Shown here: in pieces, positions 9,139 to 17,847 of the stretch
How the letters are laid out: every line of letters starts with the position of its first letter
Numbering within the stretch: the first letter of the stretch is position 1
Origin: Bacteroidia bacterium
GTDB lineage: Bacteria > Bacteroidota > Bacteroidia > Flavobacteriales > Flavobacteriaceae
Direction: 5' to 3'
Assembly: GCA_030431055.1 (NCBI GenBank)
Contig: JAUIJA010000010.1
Span: forward strand, 1 to 64,000
DNA: 64,000 nucleotides
Made by a program: the position numbers and the translations under genes
The notes under the pieces: model-generated
Seen by the model: the letters and a program-made list of their open reading frames with translations, nothing else
Databases searched by the model: none
What the model was told of the DNA's origin: nothing

Positions 9139-9148
9139 CATTAGTTAC
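9135..9148. promoter_or_regulatory. Candidate Crp/Fnr operator upstream of the MBL-rhodanese gene
   Basis: GTAACATTAGTTAC is a perfect inverted repeat GTAAC-N4-GTTAC overlapping the tauE stop codon. TAATTTTA starts 23 bp after it at 9171 as a candidate -7 box. The spacing is within one base of that at the 7642 site. Confidence 0.5.
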
Positions 9149-9202
9149 GGATTTTTAGACAATTACATTTTAATTTTACAACTCAATAAAATATACACAA
9201 AT

Positions 9203-10612
9203 ATGAAAGTAGAACAAATATATACAGGATGTATTGCTCACGCAGCTTACTATATTGAAAATAACGGAGAAGTAGCAATTTTTGATCCATTACGTGAAGT
9301 TCAGCCTTATATTGATAGAGCTGAAAAAGACAATGCAAAAATTAAATATATTTTTGAAACGCATTTTCATGCAGATTTTGTTTCGGGACATTTAGATTTA
9401 GCTAAAAAAACAGGTGCTGAAATTGTATACGGACCAACAGCAAAACCAAATTTCGACTGTATCGTTGCCGAAGACAATCAAGAGTTTAAAGTTGGAAACT
9501 ATACGATTAAAGCCATGCATACACCAGGTCATACATTAGAAAGTACAACATATTTATTAATTGATGAAAACGGAAATCAGCACGGAATTATCACAGGTGA
9601 TACTTTATTCATTGGTGATGTTGGTCGTCCTGATTTAGCTCAAAAACTTGTTGAAGACTTAACACAAGATGTTTTAGCTGAAAAACTTTATTACTCTTTA
9701 CGTAATAAAATCATGCCTCTTTCAGATGACTTAATAGTTTATCCAAATCATGGAGCTGGTAGTGCTTGTGGTAAAAACATGAGTAAAGAAACTACCGATA
9801 CTTTAGGCAATCAAAAAAAGACAAATTATGCTTTAAGAGCAGATATGACTTTAGAAGAATTCAAAAAAGAATTATTAGATGGGTTAACTCCTCCTCCAGC
9901 CTATTTTCCGCAAAATGTAATGATGAACATTCAAGGTTATGAAAGTTTAGATGATGTCATAGCAGAAGGAAATAAGCCGCTTACTCCAAAAGAGTTTGAA
10001 GCAGTTGCTAACCAAACAGAAGCGTTAATTCTAGACGTAAGAAACGAAAAAGACTTTGTAAAAGAACATATTCCTAGCTCGATATTTATTGGACTCCACG
10101 GACAATTTGCTCCATGGGTTGGAGCTTTAATAAAAGATGTAAAACAGCCTATTTTATTAATCACTCCAGAAGGAAAAGAAGAAGAAACCATCACACGTTT
10201 ATCTCGCGTTGGGTTTGATAATACCTTAGGTTATTTAAAAGGCGGAATTGAAGCTTGGAAATCAGCTGGTTTTGAAACCGATTCAGTAAAATCTGTTTCT
10301 CCAGAAGAATTTGCAAAACATTACGAAAACACTATTACTATTGATGCAAGAAAACCGAGTGAATTTCAGGCAGAAAAAGTTGAAAAAGCAATTAATATTC
10401 CTTTAGATTATATCAATGAGCACTTAGCCGAAGTACCAAAAGACGATACTTTTTATGTGCATTGTGCTGGTGGTTATCGCTCTGTAATTTGGGCTTCAAT
10501 TATGAAGTCTAGAGGTTATCACAATATGATAAATGTTGAAAAAGGTATGGCTGGAATTAGAAATACTGATATTCCACTTACAAATTATGCTTGCCCATCT
10601 ACATTAAAATAA
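9203..10612 (+). CDS. MBL-fold metallohydrolase with two rhodanese domains (persulfide dioxygenase-like)
   Basis: A 469-residue protein. The N-terminal metallo-beta-lactamase domain carries ETHFHADFVSGH, MHTPGHT and TGDTLFIGDVGRPD, the metal-binding pattern of ETHE1-like persulfide dioxygenases. Two rhodanese domains follow at about 265-355 and 370-465. The first lacks the active-site cysteine (LLITPEGKEEE where Cys is expected). The second has it in VHCAGGYRS, Cys421. Known relatives oxidise glutathione or other low-molecular-weight persulfide to sulfite. With TauE next door this suggests oxidation followed by export. In this organism the thiol could be bacillithiol, since bshB1 is in the window. 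Confidence 0.88.
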   Translation: MKVEQIYTGCIAHAAYYIENNGEVAIFDPLREVQPYIDRAEKDNAKIKYIFETHFHADFVSGHLDLAKKTGAEIVYGPTAKPNFDCIVAEDNQEFKVGNYTIKAMHTPGHTLESTTYLLIDENGNQHGIITGDTLFIGDVGRPDLAQKLVEDLTQDVLAEKLYYSLRNKIMPLSDDLIVYPNHGAGSACGKNMSKETTDTLGNQKKTNYALRADMTLEEFKKELLDGLTPPPAYFPQNVMMNIQGYESLDDVIAEGNKPLTPKEFEAVANQTEALILDVRNEKDFVKEHIPSSIFIGLHGQFAPWVGALIKDVKQPILLITPEGKEEETITRLSRVGFDNTLGYLKGGIEAWKSAGFETDSVKSVSPEEFAKHYENTITIDARKPSEFQAEKVEKAINIPLDYINEHLAEVPKDDTFYVHCAGGYRSVIWASIMKSRGYHNMINVEKGMAGIRNTDIPLTNYACPSTLK

Positions 10613-10631
10613 TTTTTTAAGAGTTTATTAT

Positions 10632-10666
10632 AAAATCAGACTAACTATTGTTGGTCTGATTTTTTT
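10632..10666 (+). terminator. Rho-independent terminator after the MBL-rhodanese gene
   Basis: Stem AAAATCAGAC/GTCTGATTTT with a short loop, followed by a T tract. Confidence 0.8.
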
Positions 10667-10739
10667 ATGAAAAAATTAATAGAATTACTTATCAAAAGCT
10701 TAATATTTTAAATATTTTTGTGGAAATTAAAACTAGAGA

Positions 10740-11858
10740 ATGAAAAAAATTATAACAACTATTGCGCTTACAGCAATGATGTTTTCTTGTAATAAAGAAA
10801 CACAAACAGGATACGAAATTTCTGGAACAGCAAACGGAATTGAAAACGGAACTAAAATTTATCTTCAAGTTCAAGGTGAAAACGAATTAATTCCTAAAGA
10901 TACAGTTGCTGTTGAAAACAATGCATTTAGCTTTAAAGGTAATGCCGAAAATACACAAATAGGTTTCTTAACTGTTGAAGGAAATAACGGAATTCCATTT
11001 ATATTAGAAAACGGAAAAATTACAATTTCATTTAGTAAAGACTCTATTAGAGATGCTAAAATTTCAGGAACAACAGAAAATGAATTGTTCCAGTCATTTG
11101 GAAAAAGAAATAAAGAAGTTTACAGTAGAATAACTGATTTTCAAAAAGTAAATCAGCAAAAATTCATGACTGCTCAAAGTAGTAATGATACTGTAACAAT
11201 GAAGCAACTTCAAGATGAATTAAAAACAATTCAAGAAGAACTAAAAACAATTCCTAATGAATTTATTACTGAAAATCCAAGTAGCTTTTTAAGTGTGATT
11301 TTAACGCAAAACTCATTAATGCAACAATTTATTACAATTGATGAAGCTAGTGAAAACTTCAAAAAGTTTGATGCAAAATATGCAGAAACAGCTCCTTATA
11401 AAGCACTTGAAAAAATGATTAAAGCAGCTACATCTGTAGAAATAGGTAAAAAAGCGCCAGATTTTTCTGCTCCATCACCAGAAGGAAAAAATATTTCTTT
11501 AAATGAGTCTTTAGGAAAAGTTACTATTATCGATTTTTGGGCTTCTTGGTGCGGACCATGTCGTATGGAAAACCCTAATGTTGTAGCTTTATATAATGAA
11601 TTACACGAAAAAGGCTTAAACATTATTGGTGTATCACTAGATAGAGACGCTACTAAATGGAAAGAAGCGATAGAAAAAGACGGTTTAACTTGGAATCATG
11701 TTTCAAATTTAAAGTTTTGGCAAGATCCAATTGCAGAAATGTATAACGTAAAAGCTATTCCTGCTACTTTTATTTTAGATGAAAACGGCGTAATCGTTGC
11801 AAAAGATTTAAGAGGTGTAGAACTAAAAGCTAAAGTTGAAGAATTATTGAACAAATAA
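10740..11858 (+). CDS. TlpA-like thiol-disulfide oxidoreductase lipoprotein with DUF4369 domain
   Basis: A 372-residue lipoprotein (signal MKKIITTIALTAMMFSC with lipobox Cys). An N-terminal DUF4369 beta domain (GYEISGTANGIENGTKIYL) is followed by a helical linker. The C-terminal thioredoxin fold has the redox motif WASWCGPCRMENP and a cis-Pro region KAIPATFILDENG. It probably reduces or isomerises periplasmic thiols, such as cytochrome apoproteins. It has its own terminator, and a terminator separates it from the sulfur genes, so it is a separate transcription unit. Confidence 0.9.
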   Translation: MKKIITTIALTAMMFSCNKETQTGYEISGTANGIENGTKIYLQVQGENELIPKDTVAVENNAFSFKGNAENTQIGFLTVEGNNGIPFILENGKITISFSKDSIRDAKISGTTENELFQSFGKRNKEVYSRITDFQKVNQQKFMTAQSSNDTVTMKQLQDELKTIQEELKTIPNEFITENPSSFLSVILTQNSLMQQFITIDEASENFKKFDAKYAETAPYKALEKMIKAATSVEIGKKAPDFSAPSPEGKNISLNESLGKVTIIDFWASWCGPCRMENPNVVALYNELHEKGLNIIGVSLDRDATKWKEAIEKDGLTWNHVSNLKFWQDPIAEMYNVKAIPATFILDENGVIVAKDLRGVELKAKVEELLNK

Positions 11859-11884
11859 TCTCTTTTACATCTTAATTTTTATAT

Positions 11885-11917
11885 AAAAACTCCCAATTGG
11901 GAGTTTTTATTTTTTTC
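11885..11917 (+). terminator. Rho-independent terminator after tlpA-like gene
   Basis: AAAACTCCC-AATT-GGGAGTTTT followed by a T-rich run. Confidence 0.8.
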
Positions 11918-11963
11918 ATAACCAACAACTTACAAAAAACGTGTAAAAATTGTAAAAAATTGA

Positions 11964-11994
11964 TTGTTTTGTAATAAAAACAATTCTATATTTG
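11964..11994 (+). promoter_or_regulatory. Promoter of tRNA-Tyr
   Basis: TTG, a 20-bp spacer and TATATTTG fit the Bacteroidota -33/-7 consensus. The tRNA begins 28 bp after the -7 box. Confidence 0.65.
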
Positions 11995-12022
11995 CAACCG
12001 CTTAATCAAATAAGCAACGGCT

Positions 12023-12104
<82 letters not shown>

Positions 12105-12168
12105 CAAAGAAAAAATCTCAGAATATGTTAAAAGTTTACTTTTATAAATGTTTTGGGATTTTTTGTTT

Positions 12169-12187
12169 GAGTAAGGTTTCCTTACTC
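12169..12187. other. Perfect hairpin GAGTAAGG-TTT-CCTTACTC
   Basis: An 8-bp stem with a 3-nt loop downstream of tRNA-Tyr, without a T tract. The right arm end (TACTC) could instead pair with GAGTA at about 12195. The function is unknown. Confidence 0.35.
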
Positions 12188-12214
12188 ACGATCACGAGTA
12201 AAGCCAGTAATCAA

Positions 12215-12249
12215 TAAAAAAAGCTCAAGTGAAAACTTGAGCTTTTTTT
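12215..12249 (+). terminator. Terminator between tRNA-Tyr and the SIMPL gene, probably bidirectional
   Basis: AAAAAAGCTCAAGT-GAAA-ACTTGAGCTTTTTT has A and T tracts on both sides of a long stem, so it can act in either direction. Confidence 0.75.
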
Positions 12250-12265
12250 ATACATATATTAAATT

Positions 12266-12293
12266 GAGATTTCTCGACTCCGCTCGAAATGAC
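12266..12293. repeat. Short palindromic repeat, CTCGACTCCGCTCGA type
   Basis: GAGATTTCTCGACTCCGCTC-GAAATGAC contains an imperfect palindrome around CTCGA-CTCCG-CTCGA. Its reverse complement closely matches the sequence inside purL at 36936-36962. Confidence 0.65.
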
Positions 12294-12307
12294 AAAAAAA
12301 CTTACAC

Positions 12308-12997
12308 TTACTCCATTTCAAAAACAACAGAAACCGTTGAAATAATTTCTATTTCACCTATAGCTAAAGTTTCTCTATTCATCCCTGCTCCTTCTGAATC
12401 AGCTGCCATTGCATAGGTCTTAAACACAGGTTGTGGGTAATTAGTTCTTGAATTATCCGATATTGAAATTGCTTTTCCAACTTTCTGATTTAATACCGAA
12501 ACGTAATCTTCTGCTTTCCTTTTAGCATCAAGAATAGCTTCTCTCCTAGCTTGTGATTCTAATTCTTTAATTTTTGACGATTTAAAGTTTACTCCGCTTA
12601 TGTTATTAATTCCAGATTCTACTAAATCCATCATTAAAGCATCATATTTAGACAAGTCTTTCAAGTTAATTTTCAGCGTTTGATTCGCTTGGTAAATTTG
12701 CTTCTTTGTCTTATAATCATAAGTTTTATGTAAAGAAACGCGTTGCGTTTGAAAATCGGTTTTTGGTACTTTGTGTTTTTTAATCACTTTTAAAACTGCA
12801 TCAGCAATTTCGTCGTTTTGCTTTTTAACTTCAGTTGCGTCTTTACCAGTATTTTGAACACCTAATGTAATTAATGCTTCATCTGGGATTACTTTTATCT
12901 TTCCTTCTCCTGAAACCGAAATTGACGGAAATTGTTTCATTTCTTGTGCTTGTACCATAGTTGTTATTAATGTTAGTACTAAAAATATTTTCTTCAT
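12308..12997 (-). CDS. SIMPL domain-containing protein (DUF541), exported
   Basis: A 229-residue protein with a signal peptide (MKKIFLVLTLITTMVQAQ). The SIMPL/DUF541 domain starts SISVSGEGKIKVIPDEALITLGV and ends GEIEIISTVSVVFEME. The family forms periplasmic or outer-membrane-associated oligomers; in E. coli the homologue YggE affects oxidative stress. It is the second gene on the minus strand after the rhomboid gene, 42 bp apart going upstream, and both may be monocistronic. Confidence 0.88.
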   Translation of the reverse strand: MKKIFLVLTLITTMVQAQEMKQFPSISVSGEGKIKVIPDEALITLGVQNTGKDATEVKKQNDEIADAVLKVIKKHKVPKTDFQTQRVSLHKTYDYKTKKQIYQANQTLKINLKDLSKYDALMMDLVESGINNISGVNFKSSKIKELESQARREAILDAKRKAEDYVSVLNQKVGKAISISDNSRTNYPQPVFKTYAMAADSEGAGMNRETLAIGEIEIISTVSVVFEME

Positions 12998-13039
12998 AAC
13001 TTTAAATTTTAGTTTTCTAAATTCAATTATAATGCCAAA

Positions 13040-13681
13040 CTATAGTTTGTTCTTCTTTTGAATGTAAAATAAAATAACAATTGGAATTAAAAGTAAAACA
13101 ACCATTTTAGTATTGGTATAAACCATTTGTGGTTCTTTTAGTAGCGTTACCAAATAACCACCAATTGCTCCTCCAAAATGCGCTGTGTGACCTATATTAT
13201 CAGCTCGTGATTTCATTCCGTATAAAGAATACAACAAATAAACTATTCCGAAAATATAACCTGGAATTGGAATTGGTATAAAAAACATATACAAACTCAT
13301 TTCTGGATATAATAGAATTGAACTGTAAATAATACCTGTTACCGCTCCAGAGGCACCAACAGCTCTGTAATAATATTCATCTTTATGAATGTAAAATGTA
13401 AGTAAACTTCCTGCTACTAAACTTGCAAAATAAACTATAAGAAAATAATTAGCACCAAAAGTATTAATAACAACAGGTGCAAAGAAATAAAGCGTTAACA
13501 TGTTAAACGCTAAATGCGTAATATCTACATGTAAAAAACCCGAAGTTAACATTCTTATTTGTTCTCCAGCTTTTATGCTTCCTAAATGAAATTCGTATTT
13601 TCTAAAGAAACTTGTATCGCTAAAACCTTTTAAACTTACTAATACATTTATTCCTATTAAGACTATTAAAACTAAATCCAT
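13040..13681 (-). CDS. Rhomboid family intramembrane serine protease
   Basis: A 213-residue protein with about six transmembrane helices. Rhomboid hallmarks are visible: HVDITHLAFNM (HxxxHxxxN in TM2), the catalytic serine in VGASGAVTG (GxSG), and the catalytic histidine in HTAHFGGAIGG. No accessory cytosolic domain is present. The substrate is unknown. It diverges from the acyltransferase gene with a 67-bp intergenic region. Confidence 0.92.
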   Translation of the reverse strand: MDLVLIVLIGINVLVSLKGFSDTSFFRKYEFHLGSIKAGEQIRMLTSGFLHVDITHLAFNMLTLYFFAPVVINTFGANYFLIVYFASLVAGSLLTFYIHKDEYYYRAVGASGAVTGIIYSSILLYPEMSLYMFFIPIPIPGYIFGIVYLLYSLYGMKSRADNIGHTAHFGGAIGGYLVTLLKEPQMVYTNTKMVVLLLIPIVILFYIQKKNKL

Positions 13682-13725
13682 TTGTTTTTTTAGTAAAATT
13701 ACAAATCCGAAAACGATTAATAAAG

Positions 13726-13733
13726 TATATTTG
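13726..13733 (+). promoter_or_regulatory. -7 box of the acyltransferase gene
   Basis: TATATTTG, an exact TAnnTTTG match, 15 bp before the ATG. The -33 element is not clear. Confidence 0.5.
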
Positions 13734-13748
13734 TAAAAATAAATTTAC

Positions 13749-14630
13749 ATGCAGCGAATTCTGTTTTACATTGTTTATGCTTTTCTTTGGGTAATTTCAA
13801 TATTACCTTTTCCTATATTTTATTTTGTTTCCGATTGTATTTATGTACTTGTTTATAGAATTATTGGATACCGAAAAAAAACGGTTAGAGCTAACATAAA
13901 ACTTACGTTACCTCATCTTTCAGACAAAGAAGTTTTACAAGTCGAAAAGAAGTTTTATCATCATATGTGCGATATGTTTATGGAGATGATAAAAACCATG
14001 AATATTTCAGAAAAGGAAATAAAAAAAAGGTTCACTTTTACCAACATTGATGTTTTTCATGAATATGAAGCAAAAAACAAAAGTGTAATTGTTATGTATG
14101 CACACTATGCAAGTTGGGAGTGGTCAATAGCATTAGTTCCGTATGCAAAATATACTTGCTTCGGAATATATAAGAAAATTAAAAATCCTTATTTTGATAA
14201 AATGGTTCGAGATATTCGTTCAAAATTTGGTGGTTTTTTAATTGATACGAAATCAACTGTAAAAACAATAAAAGAAAACGAATCAAAAGGAATTTTAGGT
14301 GTTTATGGATTTATTAGTGACCAAACACCATCTCTTAGCAAAGCAAAGTATTGGAATAATTTTATGGGGCATTATGTTCCTATTCATACTGGAAGTGAAA
14401 ATTTAGCTCGCGAACTTGATATGAATGTTTTGTACATGAAAGTTATGAAAACAAAACGCGGACATTACGAAGCAACTTTTATTCCTATTACGGATGATGC
14501 TAAATCAATGCCTGAAAATGAAATAACAAATCGCTTTATAAGAGAAGTAGAAAAACAAATTTATGAAACTCCTGAATATTATTTCTGGACACATAAAAGA
14601 TGGAAATTTAAAAAAGAAAAAGCTCAGTAA
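13749..14630 (+). CDS. Lysophospholipid / lipid A acyltransferase (LpxL/HtrB family)
   Basis: A 293-residue protein with an N-terminal membrane anchor (FYIVYAFLWVISILPFPIFYF). The acyltransferase HX4E motif is HYASWE, and a second block (ISDQTPSLSKAKY) matches the LpxL/HtrB lipid A late acyltransferase family. It would transfer an acyl chain to a lipid A precursor, or to another membrane lipid in Bacteroidota, at the inner membrane. The terminator overlaps its stop codon. Confidence 0.88.
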   Translation: MQRILFYIVYAFLWVISILPFPIFYFVSDCIYVLVYRIIGYRKKTVRANIKLTLPHLSDKEVLQVEKKFYHHMCDMFMEMIKTMNISEKEIKKRFTFTNIDVFHEYEAKNKSVIVMYAHYASWEWSIALVPYAKYTCFGIYKKIKNPYFDKMVRDIRSKFGGFLIDTKSTVKTIKENESKGILGVYGFISDQTPSLSKAKYWNNFMGHYVPIHTGSENLARELDMNVLYMKVMKTKRGHYEATFIPITDDAKSMPENEITNRFIREVEKQIYETPEYYFWTHKRWKFKKEKAQ

Positions 14631-14647
14631 AAACTGAGCTTTTTTAT
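14616..14647. terminator. Bidirectional terminator overlapping a stop codon
   Basis: AAAAAGCTCAGT-aaaa-ACTGAGCTTTTTT lies between converging genes. Its left arm contains the last codons and the TAA of the acyltransferase gene. The minus-strand aminotransferase ends one base after it. Confidence 0.75.
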
Positions 14648-16132
14648 CTATAATTGAAACCAATCTTCTACTTTATCTTTTATTGATTTATTAAAATCTT
14701 TGTGTGTGAATTCGTTCGTATGATTATCATATTGATAATCTTCTTTCCAATCTTTATGGTTTTCTGCCAAAGAAATTATCGCATCGCAAACGTATTCAAT
14801 TTCTTTATTAGTTGTTGTTGGATGAATCGACATACGAATCCAACCTGGTTTTTTCTCTAAATCTCCAGCTGAAATTTGACAAACAATTGAATTTGAAGTT
14901 TCCTGATCTACGTGCAATAAATAATGTCCGTAAGTTCCAGCACAACTACAACCACCGCGTGTTTGAATTCCGAATTTATCATTCAATAATTTTACACCTA
15001 AGTTATAATGTAAATCATCAATATAAAACGAAATTACTCCTAATCGTTCTTCGTGTTGTGGAGCTAGAATATTAATATTCTCAACATTTCCTAACCTTGA
15101 AAAGATATATGAAACCAATTCATGCTCTCTCTCTAATATATTTTGTACGCCCATTTGCTCCTTCAAGTTAATAGCTAGAGCTGTTTTAATAACTTGAAGA
15201 AAACCTGGTGTTCCACCATCTTCTCTATCTTCAATACTATCAATATAATGATGTTGTCCCCAAGGGTTTGTCCATTTCACTGTTCCGCCTCCTGGACAAT
15301 CAGGAATGTTATTTTTGTATAAATTTTTATTAAAAACCATTACACCACTAGTTCCTGGTCCGCCTAAAAATTTGTGAGGTGAAAAGAAAATAGCATCTAA
15401 ATACGCGTCTTTATCTTCTGGATGCATATTCATTTCAACATAAGGTCCGGAACACGCAAAATCTACAAAACAAACACCGTTATTTTGATGCATAATTTTA
15501 GCTACTTCGTGATAAGGCGTTTTAATTCCTGTAACATTTGAACAACCAGTTATTGAAGCTATTTTAAAGCTTCTATCTTGATATTGTTCAACAGTTTTTC
15601 TAAATGCTTCTAAGCAAAATAAACCTTCATCATTTGCTGGAACAACTACAACATCAGCAATAGTTTCTAACCAAGATGTTTGATTAGAATGATGTTCCAT
15701 ATGCGAAATAAAAATTATTGGTTTAATTGCATCTGGAATTTGTGTATACTCTTTTAAGTTTTCTGAAATTCGTAAACCTAGAATTCGCTGTAATTTATTT
15801 ACAACTCCAGTCATTCCAGTTCCATTTGTTATTAAAACATCATTTTCATTAGCGTTTACATGTTTTTTAATAATGTGACGCGCTTCATGATAAGCAAATG
15901 TCATGGCTGTTCCTGTAACCGAAGTTTCAGTGTGTGTATTTGCTACAAACGGACCAAATTCATTTATCAATTTATCTTCTATTGGTTGGTACAAACGACC
16001 GCTTGCTGTCCAATCGGTATAAATTATATTTTTAATACCATAAGGAGATTCAAAAGTTTCGTTAATACCAATAATGTTCTCACGAAATTTTTGAAAATAT
16101 TGTTCTAATTGTGTTGTACTTGTAGTTTTCAT
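14648..16132 (-). CDS. Aminotransferase class V-fold PLP-dependent enzyme
   Basis: A 494-residue protein if started at the ATG at 16132 (MKTTSTTQLEQYFQKF). The longer ORF start would lie inside rluD and is not needed. It is a cysteine desulfurase-like fold type I enzyme with the PLP lysine in FFSPHKFLGGPG, GTGMTGVVNKL for phosphate binding and a Cys-rich TRGGCSCAGTYGH region. It is longer than SufS/IscS (about 400 residues), so it is better placed as a general class V enzyme than a dedicated desulfurase. It lies 10 bp after rluD in the PASTA-rluD operon. Confidence 0.83.
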   Translation of the reverse strand: MKTTSTTQLEQYFQKFRENIIGINETFESPYGIKNIIYTDWTASGRLYQPIEDKLINEFGPFVANTHTETSVTGTAMTFAYHEARHIIKKHVNANENDVLITNGTGMTGVVNKLQRILGLRISENLKEYTQIPDAIKPIIFISHMEHHSNQTSWLETIADVVVVPANDEGLFCLEAFRKTVEQYQDRSFKIASITGCSNVTGIKTPYHEVAKIMHQNNGVCFVDFACSGPYVEMNMHPEDKDAYLDAIFFSPHKFLGGPGTSGVMVFNKNLYKNNIPDCPGGGTVKWTNPWGQHHYIDSIEDREDGGTPGFLQVIKTALAINLKEQMGVQNILEREHELVSYIFSRLGNVENINILAPQHEERLGVISFYIDDLHYNLGVKLLNDKFGIQTRGGCSCAGTYGHYLLHVDQETSNSIVCQISAGDLEKKPGWIRMSIHPTTTNKEIEYVCDAIISLAENHKDWKEDYQYDNHTNEFTHKDFNKSIKDKVEDWFQL

Positions 16133-16142
16133 AATCACAAGA

Positions 16143-17153
16143 TTAATCTTCGATTTGTTGGGCTTTTGAATATACTCTCCATTTTTCGACACATTCCACC
16201 ATATCTGCAGGAATTTCGGTCTCAAAACGCATAAATTCTTTCGTTATAGGATGTTCAAAACCTAAAGTTCTCGCGTGTAGTGCTTGTCTTGGTAACACCT
16301 TAAAACAATTATCTACAAACTGCTTATATTTGGTAAACGTAGTTCCTTTTAAAATTCTATCACCACCATAACGTTCATCATTAAATAATGTATGTCCGAT
16401 GTACTTCATATGAACACGAATTTGGTGAGTTCTTCCTGTTTCTAATCGGCATGAAATTAAGGTTACATAACCTAATCTTTCCAAAACTTTATAATGTGTA
16501 ACTGCAGGTTTTCCTTTTTCTCCATCAGGATAAACAGCCATTTGCATTCTGTTAGTTTCGTGTCTGTCTATATTTCCTTCTATTGTGCCTTCTTCTTCCT
16601 CTACATCACCCCAAACTATGGCAACATATTCTCTTTCTGAAGTTTTTTCTGCAAACTGTTTTGACAAATAATCCATTGCCATTTCAGTTTTTGCAACTAC
16701 TAATAATCCAGAAGTATCTTTATCTATGCGATGTACTAATCCGGGACGATTAGAGCTGTTCATTGGTAAATTATCAAAATGATACGCTAAAGCATTAACT
16801 AAAGTTCCGCTGTAATTTCCATGTCCGGGATGCACAACCATTCCAGCAGGTTTATTTACTACAATTAATTGGTCATCTTCATAAACAATATCAAGCGGAA
16901 TATTTTCGCCTTTTAATAGATGTTCATATGGTGGATGCTCTAAAAATAACTGAACAGTATCTCCTGGTTTTACTTTGTAGTTTGATTTAACCGATTCATC
17001 ATTAACTTTTACATTACCAGAATCTGCAGCTTTTTGAATTTTACTACGCGTAGAATTTTCAATTAAATTCATTAAAAATTTATCTACACGTAATGGTTGT
17101 TGACCATTTGCAACTTCAAACCGATGATGTTCATACAATTCATCGTTTTCCAT
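16143..17153 (-). CDS. rluD: RluD-type 23S rRNA pseudouridine synthase
   Basis: The S4 domain (LRVDKFLMNLIENSTRSKIQKAADSG) is followed by the RluA-family catalytic domain with catalytic Asp in RPGLVHRIDKDTSGLLVVA and the later GRTHQIRVHMKYIGHTLFND. RluD modifies positions 1911, 1915 and 1917 of helix 69 in E. coli. I chose the start MENDELYEHH at 17153, 7 bp after the PASTA stop. MKEFNNDEMEND at 17177, overlapping that stop, is the alternative. Cotranscribed with the PASTA gene. Confidence 0.92.
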   Translation of the reverse strand: MENDELYEHHRFEVANGQQPLRVDKFLMNLIENSTRSKIQKAADSGNVKVNDESVKSNYKVKPGDTVQLFLEHPPYEHLLKGENIPLDIVYEDDQLIVVNKPAGMVVHPGHGNYSGTLVNALAYHFDNLPMNSSNRPGLVHRIDKDTSGLLVVAKTEMAMDYLSKQFAEKTSEREYVAIVWGDVEEEEGTIEGNIDRHETNRMQMAVYPDGEKGKPAVTHYKVLERLGYVTLISCRLETGRTHQIRVHMKYIGHTLFNDERYGGDRILKGTTFTKYKQFVDNCFKVLPRQALHARTLGFEHPITKEFMRFETEIPADMVECVEKWRVYSKAQQIED

Positions 17154-17160
17154 TTCGTCA

Positions 17161-17763
17161 TTATTGAACTCCTTCATCGTCATTATTGTTGTCAAATGTA
17201 TTTTCGATATAATATTCTTTTCCATCGCCAAGAACAAAATCAACCGTAGAGTTTTTCTTAACTTTATCTCCCGATTTTAGTACTTTTCCTTTTTGGGTAA
17301 CACTCAATACTTCATCTTTAGCAATATGTGGTTTGTACGTAATTTTTCCTTCTTTTAAACCTAATGACTTTATATTAGCACTAACTTGACGGAAAGTTTT
17401 TCCTTTTAAAGCTGGTAACGTAACATCATCATATTCTCCAGCATTAATTTTTACATAAATCTTACGTCCGTTTTTAACAGTACTTTCAGCTTTTGGGTCT
17501 TGTTCTACAACTGAATATGGTGGCATGTCACTATTAAAATTAACAGTATCTAAAAGTATTAACTGTAACCCTAAATCTTCTAACTTTTCTTTAGCAATTT
17601 CAACTTTCATTTTAGATAAATCTGGAACAGGAATTTCTTCTCCATGATTAGTCGTAATATCTAAATATTTTAATAATCCAAATACTAAAACAACTACTAC
17701 AGCAAGTGCAATTGCTAGATGTTTAAAAAACGTTTTACTCGTTAAAAATTTTAGTAAATTCAT
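17161..17763 (-). CDS. Membrane-anchored PASTA domain protein
   Basis: The ORF is trimmed to MNLLKFLTSKTFFKHLAI at 17763, because the longer form would overlap ddl on the other strand. It has 200 residues: one transmembrane helix (IALAVVVVLVFGLLKYL) followed by PASTA repeats (VPDLSKMKVEIAKEKLEDLG, LPALKGKTFRQVSANIKSLG). There is no kinase domain. PASTA domains bind peptidoglycan fragments, which fits with divergent ddl in cell-wall synthesis. Starts an operon with rluD. Confidence 0.88.
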   Translation of the reverse strand: MNLLKFLTSKTFFKHLAIALAVVVVLVFGLLKYLDITTNHGEEIPVPDLSKMKVEIAKEKLEDLGLQLILLDTVNFNSDMPPYSVVEQDPKAESTVKNGRKIYVKINAGEYDDVTLPALKGKTFRQVSANIKSLGLKEGKITYKPHIAKDEVLSVTQKGKVLKSGDKVKKNSTVDFVLGDGKEYYIENTFDNNNDDEGVQ

Positions 17764-17779
17764 AAAAGATGTATTTTGG

Positions 17780-17787
17780 CAAATATA
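17780..17787 (-). promoter_or_regulatory. -7 box of the PASTA-rluD operon
   Basis: CAAATATA on the plus strand reads TATATTTG on the minus strand, 16 bp before the PASTA start. Confidence 0.5.
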
Positions 17788-17847
17788 ACACTTATAGTTC
17801 TCAATAAATAATGTAATTTTGTTATTTATATTTAATAACGATTTTAC

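Noticed and set aside
12169-12187. Hairpin as a riboswitch or attenuator
   Set aside because: It lies after tRNA-Tyr with no downstream gene on the same strand before a terminator.
16132-16225. Longer N-terminus for the aminotransferase
   Set aside because: It would lie inside rluD; the internal ATG gives a normal start.
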